Shown here piece by piece: positions 16,542-25,469 of a stretch of DNA of 42,886 nucleotides (position 1 is its first letter; every line of letters begins with the position of its first letter). A program made the position numbers and the translations under genes. The stretch is taken from positions 1 to 42,886 of the forward strand of contig NZ_MTAW01000086.1 of NCBI RefSeq assembly GCF_002154725.1, read 5' to 3'. The notes under the pieces are model-generated. The model saw only the letters and a program-made list of their open reading frames with translations. It searched no databases and was not told the origin of the DNA. Source of the DNA: Nostoc sp. 106C (lineage in GTDB: Bacteria; Cyanobacteriota; Cyanobacteriia; Cyanobacteriales; Nostocaceae).

Positions 16542-17612
16542 ATGGAACCCACAGATAACGAGAGCAGACTTAAAGAGTTAGAAAAAACAGTTCGGATTCT
16601 GACAAAGAAACTAGAGCGTTCAGAAGCAGATCGACAACAACTTGAGAAAGTCAGTGAGCGTAAAGAAATAGTCTTAAAAAATGTAATTTGTGAATTAGAG
16701 GAGTCGCAAATAGCCTTAAGAAATCGAGGTAATGAGCTAGAAAACGCACTCAAAAATCTCAAAAGTTTACAAATGAAACTTGTGGAATCTGAGAAAATGT
16801 CTGCTCTCGGAGTTCTGGTGGCTGGAATTGCTCACGAAATTAACAACCCAGTCAACTTTATTTACGGTAATTTAAATTATGCTCAGACATATTTTCAAGA
16901 TTTACTGAGACTAATTGCACTTTATCAAGAGCATTACCCTGAACCAGCAGTAGCAATTAAACAAGAAATGGAAATAATTGAAATCGATTTTATTCAAAAA
17001 GACTCAGAAAAAATATTTCGCTCTATGACTGTAGGAGCAGAGAGAATTGCTGAAATTGTCAAGTCACTTCGTACCTTTTCTCGTTTGGATGAAGCAGAAT
17101 TTAAAGCAGTTGATATTCATGAAGGAATCGACAGTACACTAGTTATTTTAAACAACCGCCTCAAACTATCAGCAAGAAATTTTAAAGAGATTAAAGTAAT
17201 TAAAAATTATGGAAAACTGCCATTAGTCAAGTGTTACGCTGGTCATATGAATCAAGTATTTATGAACATTATTGACAATGCAATTGATGCTTTAGAAGAT
17301 TCATTCTTGAGCAAAGCTACAACTGATACTGAACAGCCAACAAATAAGCAACCACAAATTCAAATTAGCACTGGACTTATTGATAATAACTGGTTAGAAA
17401 TTCGGATTGCTGATAATGGCTTGGGAATGGAGGATAAAGTACTAACCAAATTATTTGACCCGTTTTTTACAACCAAAGCAGTGGGTAAAGGTACAGGATT
17501 AGGTTTATCAATTAGTTACCAAATTATTAACGAACTACATGGTGGAAAATTGGATTGCTATTCAGAACTTGGAGCAGGAGCTGAATTTGTCATTCAAATC
17601 CCAATACAGTAG
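16542..17612 (+). CDS. Cytosolic sensor histidine kinase partnered with FIST
   Basis: A 356-residue kinase with no transmembrane or own sensory domain. Residues 5-85 form a long coiled coil; the H-box His98 lies in GIAHEINNPVNFI, followed by a dimerisation helix pair, then the ATPase domain with N-box NQVFMNIIDNAIDAL, G1 box ADNGLGMED, F-box LFDPFFTT and G2 box GKGTGLGLS. It is translationally close to the FIST gene (6-base gap, AGAGG ribosome site), so FIST likely supplies its signal. No response regulator gene is adjacent, so its target is elsewhere. Its catalytic half is closely similar to that of the multi-PAS kinase at 25470-28526. Confidence 0.95.
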   Translation: MEPTDNESRLKELEKTVRILTKKLERSEADRQQLEKVSERKEIVLKNVICELEESQIALRNRGNELENALKNLKSLQMKLVESEKMSALGVLVAGIAHEINNPVNFIYGNLNYAQTYFQDLLRLIALYQEHYPEPAVAIKQEMEIIEIDFIQKDSEKIFRSMTVGAERIAEIVKSLRTFSRLDEAEFKAVDIHEGIDSTLVILNNRLKLSARNFKEIKVIKNYGKLPLVKCYAGHMNQVFMNIIDNAIDALEDSFLSKATTDTEQPTNKQPQIQISTGLIDNNWLEIRIADNGLGMEDKVLTKLFDPFFTTKAVGKGTGLGLSISYQIINELHGGKLDCYSELGAGAEFVIQIPIQ

Positions 17613-17621
17613 TCTCAATTA

Positions 17622-17657
17622 TTTTAGGGTGCTTTACTTTGCGATCGCACCCTAAAA
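17622..17657. terminator. Bidirectional terminator between convergent genes
   Basis: TTTTAGGGTGC (17622-17632) pairs perfectly with GCACCCTAAAA (17647-17657). The T- and A-rich arms let it work for both the kinase mRNA (+) and the binding-protein mRNA (-). A HIP1 octamer, GCGATCGC, begins in the loop. Confidence 0.8.
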
Positions 17658-17668
17658 CAAAATTTCTA

Positions 17669-18970
17669 CTATGTTCGATTATTCCACTGTTGTGCTGCAT
17701 CTTCTACAGCTTTATCGACCGTCTTTTGGTCTAACATTGCTGCTTGTAAGTTCTCATAAACTGCCTTTTGCAATTTGTTGAAATCTTTCAACGTGGGCGT
17801 TAATATCTCTGCTTGTTGTAGTTGTTTAGCACTAATAACTCGCGCTTTTTCTACTGTTGTAGCAGTAGCAGGAACATCTTTAAAGTAGCTATCAGATAGT
17901 GCTTTTACTGTAGATGGCAAAACGTTAGCAGCTTTAGCAAAAGCTAATTGGTTTTGATCGTTAGTGAGAAATAAAGCAAATTTAACAGCAGCATCCGGAT
18001 GCTTGCTATCTTTGGGGATAACTACGTTCATTACAGCAACATTTTTCTTGCCTGTCTCACCTGTAATCTGAGGCGCGATCGCAGAAGCTTGAGCAATTTT
18101 TGGAGCATTATTGGCGATCGTTTTGAGAAATTCTGGACCAGAAGCGAGAAATGCTGTTTCTCCCGCTTGGTACAAATCAATAGCATGACGATGACCTTGA
18201 GTTAATACCTCTTTAGGTAGCAATCCTTTTTTGTACAAATCTACCCAATACTGAAAAGCTGCTTTGCCTTGTGGAGAGTTAAAGGCTGCTTTACCTTCGG
18301 TATTTACTAATGTGACTCCCATTTGAACAAATGATTCCAATACCTCACCGGAATCTTGCGGTACGAAAGTTACAAAAAATGCGTATTTACCAGTTTTATC
18401 TTTAATTTGTTGTGCCGCTTGTGCTAATTCTACGTAGTTAGCAGGTGATTTATTGATACCTGCCTGTTTTAATAAATCAGTGTTATAAATGGTTAGCCGT
18501 GTGGTGAGATACCAGGGAATACCAAAACTCTTACCATTGAGTGTGCTAGCTTTCCAAATATTTGGCAGATAGGAGGAACGAACTTCATTTGGAACTTTCG
18601 TATCTACATCTAGCCAGGCATTTCGTCCTGCAAGTTGAGAAGCGAAATCCGGATTGAGGTTTACAACATCAGGTGGCGTTTTTGCTGAGACAGCTGTTAA
18701 GATTTTGTTCTCCATCGCAGCCCAGGGTATGTCAACCCAGTTAATCTTTATACCTTTGTTTTGCGACTCAAAAGTTGCAATTAGGTTTTGGAAGTAGTCG
18801 ATAAATTGAGGTTGGAGTTGCATCGTCCAAAACTCAATATTGGCTACTCCAGAAGAAGTCTGTTTTGTTCCTGTACCAACGTTACCTGTGCTGCAACTGA
18901 CAATCCAGCTGGTCAATAAACCGAGTAGTACAAATACAGACAGTCGTTTGAATTTGTGAATTTTAAACAT
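17669..18970 (-). CDS. ABC transporter substrate-binding lipoprotein (family 1, sugar type)
   Basis: A 433-residue extracytoplasmic solute-binding protein. The signal peptide ends in the lipobox IVSC with the lipidated Cys26. The body has the family-1 fold: IEFWTMQLQPQF, KGIKINWVDIPW, VVNLNPDFASQLA, SFGIPWYLTTRL and AFLASGPEFLK. Such proteins usually bind mono- or oligosaccharides or glycerol phosphates, but the ligand is not readable here. No permease or ATPase gene is adjacent, so its transporter is encoded elsewhere. It is not similar to polar amino-acid binding proteins such as GlnH, which is relevant to the PknG-type locus further on. Confidence 0.92.
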   Translation of the reverse strand: MFKIHKFKRLSVFVLLGLLTSWIVSCSTGNVGTGTKQTSSGVANIEFWTMQLQPQFIDYFQNLIATFESQNKGIKINWVDIPWAAMENKILTAVSAKTPPDVVNLNPDFASQLAGRNAWLDVDTKVPNEVRSSYLPNIWKASTLNGKSFGIPWYLTTRLTIYNTDLLKQAGINKSPANYVELAQAAQQIKDKTGKYAFFVTFVPQDSGEVLESFVQMGVTLVNTEGKAAFNSPQGKAAFQYWVDLYKKGLLPKEVLTQGHRHAIDLYQAGETAFLASGPEFLKTIANNAPKIAQASAIAPQITGETGKKNVAVMNVVIPKDSKHPDAAVKFALFLTNDQNQLAFAKAANVLPSTVKALSDSYFKDVPATATTVEKARVISAKQLQQAEILTPTLKDFNKLQKAVYENLQAAMLDQKTVDKAVEDAAQQWNNRT

Positions 18971-19111
18971 TTTACTAGTATATTTACGCTTGCTCAGAGT
19001 GAAAAGCTTATGCAGAATTGTCGAGATTATAGGCTAAATCTATTACCTAGTACCAAGATCGTTTTTTAGTAACATTTAACTTTTCAATTTAGCAGTGCGA
19101 CGGGCAAAAAA

Positions 19112-20218
19112 GTGGTGAAAAGCTTCAATAGTCTGTTTGGCAAATCTAATAAAGGAGTCGGTATTGAACTAGCACCAGAAAGGGTGAATGTAGTTCAACT
19201 ACGCAAACAGCGTCAAGGCTTTAAAGTAGAAGCCTTAACATCAGTAGCAGTTCCCGAAGGACTAATTACCGATGGTCAAATCACCGACCCTCCAGCAATG
19301 GCGCAGTTAATTCAGCAGGCGCTAGCCGAAAGTAAAATTAAAGCTTCTCGGGTTGCTACTGCTGTACCAGGACGAGATTCAATTGTACGTTTAATACCTG
19401 TACCAGCAGAGTTAGATGATAAAGAACTGCGGGAGATGGTACTAAACCATGAAGCAGCTTTGTATTTACCCTATCCTCGTGAAGAAGCTGATGTAGATTA
19501 CCAAAAACTTGGGTACTTTGTAGATGAGGATGGTATTGAAAAAGTACAAGTACTCTTAGTTGCTACACGTAAGGAGGTGACAGACGCATATATTAGTACA
19601 TTTGAGCAAGCAGGATTGCAAATCGATGTTTTAGAGATTAACAGTTTTGCGCTGATTCGGACAATTCGCGATCAACTGCGGCAATTCGGACCTCAAGAAG
19701 CAGCAGTATTGGTTGACATAGAGTTTGACAGTTCAGAAATTGCCATCATTGTTAACGGAGTACCACAATTTTCGCGCACTGTGCCGATAGGGACTTATCA
19801 AATGCAACATGCCCTGTCTAAAGCTATGAGTTTACCGACATCACGAGATATGGAACTGTTGCAGGGAATGACAATTATGGCAACTCCCGTAGACGGTGGG
19901 AAAACTGGTATGACCGAAATCAATCCTGGTATGGCAGCCTTATTAAGGGTATTGGGAGAACTCACTGATGAACTGCGTCGTTCTATCGATTTTTACCTCA
20001 ATCAAAGTGAAAATTTGGAGGTAGCACAAATTTTTCTAGCTGGTCCTGGCGGTGGACTACAACAGCTAGATGAGTTTTTTACCCAAAGATTGAGCTTGCC
20101 AACCGCTCAAATCGATCCCATAGCATCTTTGTCCTTAGAAGTTAACGAAGAGAAATACCCTGTAGTGCAACGCTCTGGCTTAGCGACAGTACTGGGTCTA
20201 GGAATTAGGGAGGTGTAA
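19112..20218 (+). CDS. pilM: Type IV pilus assembly protein PilM
   Basis: A 368-residue cytoplasmic actin-like ATPase that forms the inner-membrane alignment complex with PilN and PilO. The N-terminus has GVGIELAPERVNVVQL (phosphate-1-like loop), followed by VATAVPGRDSIVR, and the later VLVDIEFDSSEIAI and LAGPGGGLQQL nucleotide-binding motifs. The product starts at one of two adjacent GTG codons (19112/19115); no strong ribosome site is visible. It is the first gene of the pilMNO-pilQ cluster; the pilN ribosome site lies inside its last codons. Required in the family for twitching or phototactic motility and DNA uptake. Confidence 0.95.
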   Translation: MVKSFNSLFGKSNKGVGIELAPERVNVVQLRKQRQGFKVEALTSVAVPEGLITDGQITDPPAMAQLIQQALAESKIKASRVATAVPGRDSIVRLIPVPAELDDKELREMVLNHEAALYLPYPREEADVDYQKLGYFVDEDGIEKVQVLLVATRKEVTDAYISTFEQAGLQIDVLEINSFALIRTIRDQLRQFGPQEAAVLVDIEFDSSEIAIIVNGVPQFSRTVPIGTYQMQHALSKAMSLPTSRDMELLQGMTIMATPVDGGKTGMTEINPGMAALLRVLGELTDELRRSIDFYLNQSENLEVAQIFLAGPGGGLQQLDEFFTQRLSLPTAQIDPIASLSLEVNEEKYPVVQRSGLATVLGLGIREV

Positions 20219-20222
20219 CAGA

Positions 20223-20987
20223 ATGTACAGTCTGGATATTAACTTTCTTAAGGACCGTCCGAGTTTCCAGAAAAAGTCTAGTAAACAGGGAGGAATTAAA
20301 CTTCCTGTTGGGAACCTAACACCAATGTATCTGGGAGTAGCAATAGGTATTTGCTTCCCGACAGTTGCGACAGGCGCTTGGTGGTTGTTAGAAGCAAAAA
20401 ATGTTGAATTAGAGCAAAAAGTAGCACAACTAGATCAGGAAAACAAGAGGTTAGATACAGAAATAGGAAATATTAACAAAATTAAAGAACAGACCAACAA
20501 AATCAAAGGGGAAACACAAGCTTTAGTCACGGTGTTTGACCAGATTCGTCCGTGGTCAGCTATGTTGCAAGATTTGCGCGATCGCATACCTGCAAGAGTG
20601 CAAATTGATAACATCAAGCAAACCCCACCTATTGCTCCAGCCCCAGGGCAACCACCTGGTAATCCCGCTGGAGGAATAGAAATTACCGGATTGGCTCGCT
20701 CTTTTAACGACGTCAATGATTTCTTGCTAACTCTGCAACAGTCTCGATTTTTAAAGTCGTCAGAAAGCAAAATTAAGACAGCAGAGTTGGTCAATGCTCC
20801 ATTACCAGAAGGTGCTGCTAAAAATAATGTAAAAATTCCACCCGTTCAAATTGTCAAATACACTATTCAATCAAGCCTAAGCGATGTTCCAGCTTCTGAA
20901 TTAATTCGGGAGCTAGAGCAAAAAGGCACCATAGGGCTGGTGACTCGAATTCGTAGTATGCAACAAACAGGAGTCATTTCAAAATGA
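20223..20987 (+). CDS. pilN: Type IV pilus assembly protein PilN
   Basis: A 254-residue single-pass inner-membrane protein. The short cytoplasmic N-terminus begins YSLDINFLKDRP, the conserved PilM-binding INLL-type motif, here INFL. A transmembrane helix is at about residues 36-55 (YLGVAIGICFPTVATGAWWL), followed by a coiled coil (about 58-95) and a periplasmic ferredoxin-like domain with ARSFNDVNDFLLTLQQS. A Pro/Gly-rich loop (PPIAPAPGQPPGNPAGG) lies between. A strong GGAGGTG ribosome site precedes the ATG. Its stop overlaps the pilO start (ATGA), indicating translational coupling. Confidence 0.94.
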   Translation: MYSLDINFLKDRPSFQKKSSKQGGIKLPVGNLTPMYLGVAIGICFPTVATGAWWLLEAKNVELEQKVAQLDQENKRLDTEIGNINKIKEQTNKIKGETQALVTVFDQIRPWSAMLQDLRDRIPARVQIDNIKQTPPIAPAPGQPPGNPAGGIEITGLARSFNDVNDFLLTLQQSRFLKSSESKIKTAELVNAPLPEGAAKNNVKIPPVQIVKYTIQSSLSDVPASELIRELEQKGTIGLVTRIRSMQQTGVISK

Positions 20988-21757
20988 CGCTGAGTGAAGA
21001 TTTAAATTTTGCAGAACACAATGGGGAATTTGGTCAAGAATCTCCAGCTTACCCCGTGGTGTTTGGGATTAGCTTTACACCCAAAATAATTGGGATTTTG
21101 GCAGGGGTTTTAGGTCTAGCTGGAACCTTGTATATAGTTCTAAATCTGTTAATGCCAGCTTGGGATACTTATCAACAAAAGCAAGCAAAAATTAGCGAAC
21201 TGCAAGGACAAGTTGATCAAAAGAAAGCCAGTATTAAAAAGATTGACCAGGTAAAAGCCGAGTTAGATCAGGCAAAACTGCAACAAGCCCAGGTTTTAAC
21301 TTTATTTTCTAATGAAAAAACTTTGGATACATTGCTACTCGATCTCAATCGTTTAATTGAGACTGGTAATGTTAAAGTTGCTGTTCCTGGCAATCTGGTG
21401 ACAGCCAAACTGAAAAAATTTGTACCAGATGTACAGCAAGCACAACCAATTACTGATGGCAGTTTAGGAAAACAGGTAGATGGCAAGCTAAAACGCAGCA
21501 ATATTGATATTCAAATTGTGGGTACTTATGAACAAACACAATCGATTATCCGTAATATTGAGCGTTTACAGCCTTTGTTGATATTCACTGATTATCAATC
21601 GACATTAGCTCCACCAGAGCTTAACTCCACATCAGAAAAAGGAGTGCAGACTAGGGGGCCTGCATCAATTAATACAACTTTCAAGTTACAAGCATTAATG
21701 CCACTTAGTCCAGAAGAAATAGCTGCTGCTACTGCTAAAGCTGCTCCCAAGAAGTAA
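20984..21757 (+). CDS. pilO: Type IV pilus assembly protein PilO
   Basis: A 257-residue inner-membrane protein partnering PilN. A cytoplasmic N-terminus (about 1-32) precedes a transmembrane helix (about 35-58, IIGILAGVLGLAGTLYIVLN), a coiled coil (about 62-105) and a periplasmic pilus-assembly domain containing NIDIQIVGTYEQTQSIIRNIERL. It overlaps pilN by the ATGA tetranucleotide at 20984-20987. The C-terminus is Ala/Lys-rich. A 284-base hairpin-rich spacer separates it from pilQ. Confidence 0.94.
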   Translation: MTLSEDLNFAEHNGEFGQESPAYPVVFGISFTPKIIGILAGVLGLAGTLYIVLNLLMPAWDTYQQKQAKISELQGQVDQKKASIKKIDQVKAELDQAKLQQAQVLTLFSNEKTLDTLLLDLNRLIETGNVKVAVPGNLVTAKLKKFVPDVQQAQPITDGSLGKQVDGKLKRSNIDIQIVGTYEQTQSIIRNIERLQPLLIFTDYQSTLAPPELNSTSEKGVQTRGPASINTTFKLQALMPLSPEEIAAATAKAAPKK

Positions 21758-21823
21758 CACTAAATAGTGCTGAGTTCTAAGTAGAAAAAAGAAGATTTGC
21801 AATTATATCTTGCACCAGTTCTA

Positions 21824-21955
21824 ACAACCACCAGAGGTTGTCAATATAGGGCTGCATAACGAAACTCCTCTTAAGAGGTCTAAATTCTTTCCAGATTTAG
21901 TTTTCAGTCTACCTGAGTAGACTTCAGCTACTAGCCCTAGCAATTGAGTTCTAGG
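21824..21955 (+). promoter_or_regulatory. Hairpin array in the pilO-pilQ spacer
   Basis: Four successive inverted repeats lie in the spacer: ACAACC/GGTTGT (21824-21841), the perfect palindrome CCTCTTAAGAGG (21867-21878), GTCTAC-CTGA-GTAGAC (21907-21922) and CCTAG/CTAGG (21936-21955). None is followed by a long T-run. They could uncouple pilQ expression from pilMNO by partial termination or RNA processing, or mark a separate pilQ promoter region; this is inference. Confidence 0.45.
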
Positions 21956-22041
21956 CATCCAAGGTTGCTCATTCAGAATGTGGCAACATATCTACTCAAA
22001 AATTATTTGTCAACAAGATTTTATCAGGTGAGGAATGAACT

Positions 22042-24486
22042 GTGAAACAGCTTCACGGTAATAGTTTATTATTGGGTACTGCTGCTTTTATCTTTTTGGC
22101 AGCTCAACCAGTTTGGGCAGATACTACCCAAATTACTGACGTACAGCTAAATCCAGTTAATGGTGGAATTAATCTTGTTTTGAAAACATCTTCAGGCTCA
22201 CGCCCGCAAGTTTTCACAACTAAAAGAGGTAAAGCTTTAGTTACAGATCTTATTAATACTCAATTACGTTTACCACAAGGCAATAATTTCCGCCAAGACA
22301 ACCCGACTTCGGGAATTGCCTCAGTTGAAATTCTTCAGCTTGATGCCAATAGCATCCGGGTGGTGGTAACTGGAAGCAATAATGCCCCTAGCAATCAACC
22401 TGTGGTGCGAAAAGACAATGGCATTACTCTCGGGTTTAGCCCATCCGCAGGTACCACAGCATCAACACCAACACCAACAGCACCAACACCGACAGCACCA
22501 ATACCAATAGCAACAACCCCATCTACTCCGACCCCATCACAACCAAATACAAAACCAGATGTTCTCGTCCCCAACCCGGAAGTCACGATTGATGGGAAAC
22601 CGGCACTGCCGTCTGGTCCAGGTCAACCTCCAAACCAGGGACCACCTTTCTTGCCTAGAGCTGTTGCCCCACCAGTGGGGGATATTGCAATCTCTAATAC
22701 TGATGCGTCTCCCAGTACCATTGACCTAGCAACTCAGGAACGCGTCCCTCGCTTAGTGCTCCGAGATGCGCCAGTGCGGGAGGTTTTATCACTACTTGCT
22801 CGTGCAGCTGGTCTTAACCTAGCTTATGTAGGAGGAGAGGGAGCCGCAGGTGGTACTGCTGCCAATGGACAAGCAATCTCTCAAACCATCTCTCTAGATA
22901 TAGAAAATGAACCAGTACAAGATGTGTTTAATTACGTCTTGCGCTTGAGTGGTTTAGAAGCTAACCGTAGTGGTCGCACCGTTTTTGTGGGATCGAAACT
23001 GCCTACTTCCACCCGTGATACGGTGATGCGTAGCCTAAGGCTCAATCAGGTAACAGTGGGAGTCGCACTCAACTTTTTAGTTGGTTTGGGAGCAGAAAGT
23101 GCCATTAGCCGGGAACGACTTGTTACTAGCGTCAGTGCTGTACCTGTGGGTAATTCAACAGCCGCAGTCACCCAAACTCAGACAACTACAGAAACCAAAC
23201 TAGAAACGCAACGGGTTGATTTTAAAGACTCTAACCCGTTACTTAGAGGTTTACAGGCATTAGGAGATGAGCGCACTAATTCCGTTACCTTAATTGGTTC
23301 TCCTCGGCTAATTGATATTGCGATGGCTCAACTGACTCAGCTTGATATCCGCCGTCGTCAAGCGGTAATCAACGTCAAAATTGTTGATGTTAATCTCACA
23401 GGAACCCAAGATTACAATACCAGTTTTTCTTTTGGGGTGGGGAACAACTTCTTTGCCAATGATGGTGGTGCAGCATCTCTGAATTTTGGTGGCTCTAGAC
23501 CTGCTACTGCTTCAGAAGCAGCAAGTAGTGTAAATAGTACACCAGTTATTACAAACCCAGTTACAGGATCACCCTTCTTCGATCCAAATAGCAGCGTAAG
23601 TATTCCAGGAACTACCCCCGGTACCGTAGTAGTAAACCCAGATGGTACAACTACTGTAACCCAAAATCCCGGAAGTGGAACCTTTTATCAACCTGTTTCT
23701 CCTAGTAGTACTAATCCGCTACAACCAGGTTTTTCTCAAATAACTCCAGCAACCAATACTGTTGTTACACAGAACCCTAACGGTACATCAAGCGTCTCAC
23801 GAGGTACTCTTGGTACAGCTGTTGCATCTCTTCCCTCTCTTTACCAATTCCCCAAACGGTTACTCGCTAGTTTGCAGGCTCAGGTGACAAATGGCAACGC
23901 CAAGATTTTGACCGATCCTACCTTGATTGTGCAAGAAGGTCAGCAAGCTCTTGTCAACTTGACTCAGGAAGTGGTAGGGAACATAACTATTCAGACGACA
24001 GATACTGCTGGTGGTTCTAGAACAGAGAGACAAATTGATAAGCAGAAAGTTGGCTTGACCTTAAATGTGAAAATTGACCGGATTGATGACAATGGTTTTG
24101 TTTCTCTATCGGTTGCTCCGACTGTCAGCGCGCCTACAGCCGCAGAAAATACAGGCAATGGACAAATCATTTTAGTGTCTGAACGCTCTCTTACTTCTGG
24201 AATGATTCGTTTGCGAGATGGTCAAACCCTGATTCTCTCAGGTATTATTCAAGACCAAGACCGAACAAGTGTCTCTAAGATTCCTATCTTGGGTGATATT
24301 CCTTTAATTGGTTCGTTGTTTAGGAAGACAAACAGAAGCAATGAACGCAGAGAGGTAATTGTATTGCTCACACCTCAAATTATGGATGACTCAGAGCGCT
24401 CTTCCTATGGGTATAACTATAATCCTAGCCCAGAAGTGCGGCAAATTCTTGAGCGTCGCGGTTGGCAGCCTTCTGGCAAGCGGTAA
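22042..24486 (+). CDS. pilQ: Type IV pilus secretin PilQ
   Basis: An 814-residue outer-membrane secretin through which the pilus fibre passes. A signal peptide ends at about residue 26 (PVWA). An AMIN domain (about 28-130) anchors it to peptidoglycan; then come a Thr/Pro/Ala repeat linker (about 138-170), a secretin/TonB short N-terminal domain (about 230-310, LVLRDAPVREVLSLLA), a secretin N domain, a Ser/Thr/Asn/Pro-rich insertion (about 480-590), and the C-terminal pore domain with ILTDPTLIVQEGQ, SGIIQDQDRT and PILGDIPLIGSLFR. The GTG start has ribosome site GGTGAGGA with 7-base spacing. Length and the large insertion fit cyanobacterial PilQ. Confidence 0.95.
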   Translation: MKQLHGNSLLLGTAAFIFLAAQPVWADTTQITDVQLNPVNGGINLVLKTSSGSRPQVFTTKRGKALVTDLINTQLRLPQGNNFRQDNPTSGIASVEILQLDANSIRVVVTGSNNAPSNQPVVRKDNGITLGFSPSAGTTASTPTPTAPTPTAPIPIATTPSTPTPSQPNTKPDVLVPNPEVTIDGKPALPSGPGQPPNQGPPFLPRAVAPPVGDIAISNTDASPSTIDLATQERVPRLVLRDAPVREVLSLLARAAGLNLAYVGGEGAAGGTAANGQAISQTISLDIENEPVQDVFNYVLRLSGLEANRSGRTVFVGSKLPTSTRDTVMRSLRLNQVTVGVALNFLVGLGAESAISRERLVTSVSAVPVGNSTAAVTQTQTTTETKLETQRVDFKDSNPLLRGLQALGDERTNSVTLIGSPRLIDIAMAQLTQLDIRRRQAVINVKIVDVNLTGTQDYNTSFSFGVGNNFFANDGGAASLNFGGSRPATASEAASSVNSTPVITNPVTGSPFFDPNSSVSIPGTTPGTVVVNPDGTTTVTQNPGSGTFYQPVSPSSTNPLQPGFSQITPATNTVVTQNPNGTSSVSRGTLGTAVASLPSLYQFPKRLLASLQAQVTNGNAKILTDPTLIVQEGQQALVNLTQEVVGNITIQTTDTAGGSRTERQIDKQKVGLTLNVKIDRIDDNGFVSLSVAPTVSAPTAAENTGNGQIILVSERSLTSGMIRLRDGQTLILSGIIQDQDRTSVSKIPILGDIPLIGSLFRKTNRSNERREVIVLLTPQIMDDSERSSYGYNYNPSPEVRQILERRGWQPSGKR

Positions 24487-24496
24487 AAAGATCAAG

Positions 24497-24528
24497 AGAG
24501 ATGAGGGACTTACGGCTCTCTCATCTCT
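24497..24528. terminator. Terminator hairpin between pilQ and the DUF760 gene
   Basis: AGAGATGAG (24497-24505) pairs with CTCATCTCT (24520-24528) across a 14-base loop, starting 10 bases after the pilQ stop. It sits between convergent genes and may serve both. Confidence 0.65.
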
Positions 24529-24552
24529 ATTAAACCAATACTAGTTGCAGCA

Positions 24553-24903
24553 TTACGACTGTTCGGTGTCTTGGGATTGAACACCTGTAAGTTGTAATGA
24601 CTTTTCCATTTGTAGTCGCTGTTCGACATTGCGTAGGAAATAGCCATCTACCATCGCAGAACCTAAAAGCTTGCCCAGTTCATCGCGGCTGGTGGTGATA
24701 ACGGGCTGATATGTGTCATGGGGCAAGTTACCCAAGATCCCAACAATAGCACGTTGAATTAACTGTAATATCTCAGGTGAAGAAGGTTGAGAAAGTTGGG
24801 CAACCTTTTCAGGGCCCAGAGATTGTACGTATTGCCATAAATTATTGCTGTTCATTGCTTCAGATTCAAAATCCTCTGGGTTGCGATGGGAAAGGTTACT
24901 CAT
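24553..24903 (-). CDS. DUF760-type conserved cyanobacterial protein
   Basis: A 116-residue soluble protein of unknown function, matching the DUF760 family found in cyanobacteria and plastids. Recognisable segments are LWQYVQSLGPEKVAQL, IQRAIVGILGNLP and the C-terminal ISTSRDELGKLLGSAMVDGYFLRN-type region (here ITTSRDELG then SAMVDGYFLRN). The ATG at 24903 (MSNLSHRNPEDF) is preferred over an in-frame start at 24936, whose 11 extra residues are not family-like. It is convergent with pilQ; nothing in the sequence ties it to pili. Confidence 0.8.
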   Translation of the reverse strand: MSNLSHRNPEDFESEAMNSNNLWQYVQSLGPEKVAQLSQPSSPEILQLIQRAIVGILGNLPHDTYQPVITTSRDELGKLLGSAMVDGYFLRNVEQRLQMEKSLQLTGVQSQDTEQS

Positions 24904-25469
24904 AGCTTTCACTTCAGTTCGCGCTTTACTTATCAATAAATTTATCGGGATAATGATTGCAGCAAAGTCAGCGAAACCGAACTTTCAAGGCGGGGTTTCT
25001 TCTACTAAAGCTTTTGAGGTCAAGCAATTATTTGAAAATTTCAGCAGTATTTTAAAAAATTTGTTCTTAACAAATGAGTTGTGTCTAGACACGTAGCAGC
25101 TTGTCGTTAAAAGTCTATGTAAGGAGTCAAGTTTGGGGTTTGGTAGTCAAAATATCTGGGCGATGTCTACGATGCTCTACCCCTAAGCATTTGATCTATT
25201 CGGGATTAAAATCAACCGCTAAGGACGAGGCAGCGCGTTGGTGTTAGCGTAGCGGTAGCGATATAGGAGCATCCCCCTAATCACCACGTCGTGGGAAGCG
25301 AGTCCTTTAGGAGAAACTGCCGAAAGGGTTTGCCAACTTGTAGCAACTGCTTTGCAGGGAGCGCTAAGGAGGAGATAAGGCAATTGTTTACCTGAACTCA
25401 TACCAGGGAACTCTAGAGTAAGTACACCTAGAACATTCAGGAAAACTAATACGCTACGGTCTCAAACAT
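24904..25469. other. 566-bp gene-free spacer upstream of the multi-PAS kinase
   Basis: No gene is supported. It contains the divergent promoter region for the DUF760 and kinase genes, and the second copy of the palindrome-rich repeat at about 25228-25385. No clear ribosome site precedes the kinase ATG. Confidence 0.5.
25228..25385. repeat. Dispersed palindrome-rich repeat, copy 2
   Basis: It contains AACTGCCGAAAGGGT (25315-25329) then GCCAACTTG, colinear with copy 1 at the window start, plus its own palindrome CCACG-T-CGTGG near 25283 and GCGTAGCGGTAGCG repeats near 25247. Non-coding. Confidence 0.6.

Noticed and set aside
17669-18970. Binding lipoprotein as the GlnH partner of the PknG-type locus
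   Set aside because: It is a family-1 sugar-type binding protein, on the far side of the pil and kinase genes, and unlike polar amino-acid binding proteins.
20435-20794. 119-codon minus-strand frame inside pilN
   Set aside because: Antisense shadow of pilN with no start signal or homology.
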